64,000 bases of DNA, taken from assembly GCF_000379085.1 (NCBI RefSeq), contig NZ_KB905378.1, positions 2,605,512 through 2,669,511 of the forward strand, written 5' to 3'. Shown one piece after another: positions 60,721 to 64,000 of this stretch (position 1 is its first letter; every line of letters starts with the position of its first letter). This stretch comes from Halomicrobium katesii DSM 19301 (GTDB lineage Archaea; Halobacteriota; Halobacteria; Halobacteriales; Haloarculaceae). Below the pieces are notes generated by a model that saw nothing but the letters and a program-made list of their open reading frames with translations, was not told where the DNA came from and did no database searches. A program made the translations under genes and the position numbers.

Positions 60721-61071
60721 GATGGTCCATCTGACCGGGAGGGATTAATACCCAGGGGGATCTCGACGACCCCGAAACGCTCACGTCCGACAACGGTCAC
60801 CGCGCTCACGGCTCCGATCGTCAGACTTTTACAACACCTGATGTTAATCGAAGACGGCTGGGTACTCAGACCGTCGCTCACCCCCCGAGCGACGGAGGCA
60901 GACCCTTTCCCCCACTACATCTGCCGTTATCCCCCCACACCAAACCCGGCCACCGTTCTGTAGTAGCCACCGTGGATCGGTGGCCGCCGGCACGCAGTCG
61001 TGCGGTCTGGGGCCACGATCCACACTATCGCTCGTCGGACACCGACAGTCGCCGGTCGACGGGACGCTGTG
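60721..61071. other. Intergenic region between gfcR and the zinc-ribbon membrane protein
   Basis: A 351-base spacer. It holds the motif TTTACAACACCTGATGTTAA (60828-60847), related to the motifs at 61933 and 63429, and a hairpin GCCACCG/CGGTGGC (60966-60984). GC-poor near 60828-60846. No coding frame with halophile composition. GfcR's own promoter is expected near 60745. Confidence 0.5.
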
Positions 61072-61863
61072 TCACTCCGGGTCGGGGAGCCGCAAGAATC
61101 GCTGTTCACACTCCGGGCAGACGAGCGTCTCGCGGGGTTTCTCGCGCGGATTCGTGTACCCGCCACAGCAGGAGACCTCCGACGATCGATCGAAGGCGGT
61201 CCCACAGGCCGGACAGTCGGTGAGGAACTCCCGGAGTGGCCTGGCCATCGCGAGCCGATCCGCGGGGTCGTCGACGTGCGGTTCGAGGGCGGTGACGGCA
61301 CCGAGTTCGGCGATCGCGACGTGGCGAGCGACGAGTGCGGTCTGTCCGCCGACTGCGAGCCACTTCTGTCCGTCCTGTTCGACCGGCCGTGCCGACGGCA
61401 CGCTCGGTACCGACGCCAGTTGGTCCGCCAGGTCGTCGAGTGACTGGGACGCGAGCCGGTCCATCTCGGCGTGCCAGCGGCGCTCGAAGTCCGGATCGAG
61501 ATACACGCGCTCTTCGTCGGCGTCGAGCAGGCCGGCCCGTCGGAGTTCCCCGAGCAGTCGATCCCCGTCTCGGGACCGGTCCGCGATCGATCCCGGCTCG
61601 TTGGTGTCGTGGAACCACGTCGTCGGGATCGGTGACGCCGCGACCAGTCGGGGCGCGAACTGCGGGGTGTAGGGAACGAGGTACCCCCGGAGCCAGATCA
61701 CGACGAGGCCGACGACGAGGACGGCGGCCCCCGCGAGGGGCCGTCCGAGCACGACCACGACGTTGACGGCGAGCCACAGAATCGCAACGTTGACCAGCGT
61801 ACAGGGGACACAGCGCCGCGAGCCGGTGTGTGACGGATTCCGGAGCGCGCCGAGGACACTCAT
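61072..61863 (-). CDS. Haloarchaeal membrane protein with zinc-ribbon ends
   Basis: A 263-residue protein. The N-terminus has RRCVPC and one or two hydrophobic helices (VAILWLAVNVVVVLGR and AGAAVLVVGLVVIWLRGYLV). The C-terminus carries CPACGTAF, CCGG and CPECEQRF, forming a probable zinc ribbon. The middle is a soluble helical domain (LLGELRRAGLLDADEERVYL). Family recognised only as haloarchaeal hypothetical. Divergent from the trmB region. Confidence 0.7.
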   Translation of the reverse strand: MSVLGALRNPSHTGSRRCVPCTLVNVAILWLAVNVVVVLGRPLAGAAVLVVGLVVIWLRGYLVPYTPQFAPRLVAASPIPTTWFHDTNEPGSIADRSRDGDRLLGELRRAGLLDADEERVYLDPDFERRWHAEMDRLASQSLDDLADQLASVPSVPSARPVEQDGQKWLAVGGQTALVARHVAIAELGAVTALEPHVDDPADRLAMARPLREFLTDCPACGTAFDRSSEVSCCGGYTNPREKPRETLVCPECEQRFLRLPDPE

Positions 61864-61932
61864 AGCGTCGTCGACGGCCGCCAGTGGCTTCAGCGTTGTC
61901 GAAGTCGACGTTGCCCGCCGCCACCAATATTT

Positions 61933-61952
61933 TTAACAACTGGTGTGGTTAG
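61933..61952. promoter_or_regulatory. Operator-like motif TTAACAAC-TGGT-GTGGTTAG
   Basis: Imperfect inverted repeat (7/8 on reverse complement) in the divergent region between the zinc-ribbon protein and trmB. Very similar to 63429-63448 (TTTACAAT-AGGT-GTGGTTAA). Confidence 0.55.
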
Positions 61953-62135
61953 TAGTTGCATGGCCATCTGGTTACGCACGCTCGACGGCCGTCTCGGTGT
62001 CGAGGAACGACGGTCGCCGTCACCGCCCCAGCGGGTTCACGCGAGTGCGCCACCGAACGGGGTGTCAATCACGGGAACGGATGCCGTACAGAACAACGAA
62101 CATATAACTCATCCTCCGGAAGCGCCAGTCAAACG

Positions 62136-63212
62136 ATGAAAGACGACGATCTCATCGACGTTCTCGAAGACGCGGGTCTGTCTCCGTACCAGGCGGAGGC
62201 CTACGTGACCCTGCTCGAACTCGGGAGCGCCTCGGCGACCGACATCGCGGACGCGTGTGACGTGCCCGATCCGCGGATCTACGACGTGCTCCGAGACCTC
62301 GAATCCAAGGGGTACATCGAGACCTACCAGCAGGACAGTCTCACGGCACGCGCCCACGACCCGGAGACGGTACTCGACGACCTCCGGTCCCGATCCAGCG
62401 AGTACCTCTCGGCGGCCGAAGAGATCGAGGACCGCTGGAACCAGCCCGCCGTCGCCGAACACGAGGTGAGCATCGTCAAGCGGTTCGAGACGGTGATGAA
62501 CCGCGCCCGCGAGATCATCGACAACGCCGAGAAACAGATCCAGATCGCGGTCGACGTCGACCAGTTTCACTCGCTGAAGGACGCGCTCGGGGACGCACGC
62601 GATCGGGGCGTCCACGTCAAGCTCAGCCTCTGTACTCGCGAGGGCGATCGACTGCCGTCCGAGGAAGCACTCGCGAGCGTCTGTACCGAAGCCCGCCACC
62701 GGGACACGCCCTCCCCCTTCCTCGTGCTCGTGGACCGACGGTGGACCTGCTTTGCGCCACACAGCCAGTCGGTCAACGAGTACGGCGTCCTCGTCAGCGA
62801 CCGGACCCACACGTACGTGTTCCACTGGTTCTTCCTCACCTGCCTCTGGGAGATCTGGGACACCATCTACACGCTCCGGACGCCGGAGACGCCGACGACG
62901 TACGTCGATCTCCGTCACTGCGTCCGCGACGTGGATCCGCTGCTGGATGAGGGAGCGACGATCGTCGCGACCGTCGAGGGCTACGAGACGGACACACACG
63001 AGACCGTCACCCTCCACGGTCGGATCACGCGCGTGCGGTACACGGGCGAGACCGCCGGTCGCGACCAGCAGCTCCCGCTGTCACAGCTCGCGGGTCGGGT
63101 GAGTATCACGCTCGAAACCGACGACGGACCGGTCGAAGTCGGCGGGTGGGGGGCCGTCATCGAGGAGGTCGAGGCCTCGGAGATCACGATCGAGGACGTT
63201 CGCTACGAGTAA
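62136..63212 (+). CDS. trmB: TrmB-family sugar-responsive transcriptional regulator
   Basis: A 358-residue protein. The N-terminal winged helix is SPYQAEAYVTLLELGSASAT followed by DIADACDVPDPRIYDVLRDL, and the coiled-coil linker and C-terminal sugar-binding TrmB domain (~120-358; FVLVDRRWTCFAP-like and WFFLTCLWEIWDTIYTL) complete it. Size equals Halobacterium TrmB (357). Start ATG 62136; ACATATAACT box at ~62099 supports it. It is immediately upstream of a sugar ABC transporter and likely controls it. Confidence 0.9.
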   Translation: MKDDDLIDVLEDAGLSPYQAEAYVTLLELGSASATDIADACDVPDPRIYDVLRDLESKGYIETYQQDSLTARAHDPETVLDDLRSRSSEYLSAAEEIEDRWNQPAVAEHEVSIVKRFETVMNRAREIIDNAEKQIQIAVDVDQFHSLKDALGDARDRGVHVKLSLCTREGDRLPSEEALASVCTEARHRDTPSPFLVLVDRRWTCFAPHSQSVNEYGVLVSDRTHTYVFHWFFLTCLWEIWDTIYTLRTPETPTTYVDLRHCVRDVDPLLDEGATIVATVEGYETDTHETVTLHGRITRVRYTGETAGRDQQLPLSQLAGRVSITLETDDGPVEVGGWGAVIEEVEASEITIEDVRYE

Positions 63213-63428
63213 TCGCCCCCGACGTGTCGATTTCTGGCTCCGGTAAGCTCTTCCTAGCGATCGTTTTCACCCCCTGTTAACGCCGATCCGAAAACCAACA
63301 ATGAGTTTCACGTGGAGTCCAGATTTTCGTCGGTGTTCCCCGAGCGTTTAAAAATAAGTTCGCGGTTGCCGTTCCGTTCTTGTATACTATTACAAAATAT
63401 ATATCCTGGAAGCCCGATACTATTTCTG

Positions 63429-63448
63429 TTTACAATAGGTGTGGTTAA
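63429..63448. promoter_or_regulatory. Operator-like motif before the ABC transporter
   Basis: TTTACAAT-AGGT-GTGGTTAA lies ~10 bases upstream of the TATA-like TTTAAG (63459-63466) of the sugar-binding protein. It shares WGGTGTGGTTA with 61933-61952. Likely TrmB or related regulator site. Confidence 0.55.
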
Positions 63449-63494
63449 CTTTCGGCAACGTTTAAGTAGGATGGCTGCAACTCAACGAAAGACG

Positions 63495-64000
63495 ATGTCA
63501 AATAATCATTCGGACGACGACGGACAGCGAAGCAGTGTCTCTCGACGGCGGTTCGTCGCAGCCAGCGGTGCATCGGGCGTCGCGGCGACACTCGCCGGCT
63601 GCGCGGATCTGGTCGGTGGCGGCGACGGTGGCAGCGACGGCGGTGACAGCGGCGACGGTACCGGAACGACGACGGGCGAGGGCGGGGGCGACGGCGCGAC
63701 GACGATCCAGTGGGGCATCGGGCCGACCGCCGTCCAGACGGCCGGCGAGGAGATGAAGACGGCACTCCACGAAGCGGGTGGCCTCAGAGACGACATCGAG
63801 ATCGAGTGGGTCCCCAGCGCCTCGGACACGGGCGAGGTCCGCTCGAACTACAACCGCATCCTCAACGCGGACCAGAGCGACCCCGATATCTTCCAGATGG
63901 ACAACGGCTGGGTGAACATCTTCATCCAGCGCGGGCTGATCCAGAACCTCTCGGAGACGCTCTCGGAGGACCTCCTCTCGGACATCAACGAGAACTACTT
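63495..64000 (+). CDS. Sugar ABC transporter substrate-binding lipoprotein (5' part, runs off window)
   Basis: ATG 63495, preceded by TTTAAG at ~63459-63466, opens a lipoprotein: Tat signal SRRRFVAASGASGVAATLAG with lipobox LAGC. A Gly/Ser/Asp-rich linker follows, then an extracellular solute-binding domain (IQWGIGPTAVQTAGEEMKTA and DPDIFQMDNGWVNIF), typical of family 1 maltose/trehalose-type binding proteins. 168 codons are visible. It begins the transporter operon downstream of trmB. Confidence 0.85.
   Translation, partial: MSNNHSDDDGQRSSVSRRRFVAASGASGVAATLAGCADLVGGGDGGSDGGDSGDGTGTTTGEGGGDGATTIQWGIGPTAVQTAGEEMKTALHEAGGLRDDIEIEWVPSASDTGEVRSNYNRILNADQSDPDIFQMDNGWVNIFIQRGLIQNLSETLSEDLLSDINENY

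Noticed and set aside
60966-60984. GCCACCG/CGGTGGC hairpin as a transcription terminator
   Set aside because: No T-run on either strand and ~90 bases from the nearest gene end; kept only as a note in the spacer.
61945-62135. Possible extended start of trmB or a separate small gene
   Set aside because: The TATA box at ~62099 lies inside it and the TrmB family starts at ATG 62136; sequence before is not protein-like.

Overview
The window is chromosomal DNA of a halophilic archaeon (class Halobacteria). Base composition is GC-rich with strong third-position GC bias, the proteins are very acidic, secreted proteins carry twin-arginine signals, and several genes are archaea-specific: TFB, aIF2-beta, Rpa1/Rpap1/Rpe, RNase P Pop5/Rpp30, SBDS, proteasome alpha, halobacterial transducers and halocyanin. 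Gene content and sequence style suggest a Haloarculaceae-like genus, but that is inference. No rRNA, CRISPR array or replication origin was seen. One tRNA, tRNA-Lys(CUU), is present.

Layout. 1-5.8 kb: the tail of an iron/siderophore-type binding protein followed by a truncated FAD oxidoreductase, then a zinc alcohol dehydrogenase, a HAD hydrolase and a halocyanin. 5.8-13.5 kb: a MutS-like ATPase; a three-gene lipoprotein / membrane spermidine-synthase-like / DUF2617-like cassette; a pair of beta-repeat proteins; and a pentapeptide-repeat protein fused to a potassium-channel pore. 13.6-24.5 kb: an Lhr helicase, a binding-protein/transducer chemotaxis operon and the rpa1-rpap1-rpe replication operon. 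24.7-34.8 kb: housekeeping genes (riboflavin reductase, thioredoxin reductase, TFB, aIF2-beta, 8-oxoguanine glycosylase, acylphosphatase, NAD(P)HX repair enzyme, HflX). 35-40.6 kb: the archaeal RNase P/proteasome/SBDS superoperon, without exosome subunits. 40.8-51.3 kb: NUDIX, archaetidylserine synthase, threonine synthase, a TrkA-N/DHH protein, tRNA-Lys with an array of duplicated 3' ends, a histidine kinase and a CNNM/CBS protein. 51.3-52.5 kb: a complete IS630-type insertion sequence. 52.5-64 kb: a sugar-catabolism island with a sugar-acid dehydratase, a transducer, a sugar isomerase/epimerase-like protein, a Gfo/Idh dehydrogenase, an M24-fold protein, a collapsed alpha-glucosidase relic, GfcR, a TrmB-type regulator and the start of a sugar ABC transporter.

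The most unusual layer is non-coding. Three families of palindromic repeats are scattered through the intergenic spaces. Two families (A and B), together with the IS630 element, are flanked by TA and sit in exactly the same register against the TGA stop codon of the adjacent gene (TGA|TA|element) in four separate places. A third family (C; 462 and 312 bp) is a nested multi-hairpin element with 13-bp terminal inverted repeats, present in opposite orientations. Downstream of tRNA-Lys an 18-bp tRNA 3' end is repeated four times inside palindromic units. In the sugar island a recurring operator-like motif (TTTACAA, short spacer, TTGT or GTGGTTA) lies upstream of several genes and may mark one regulon.
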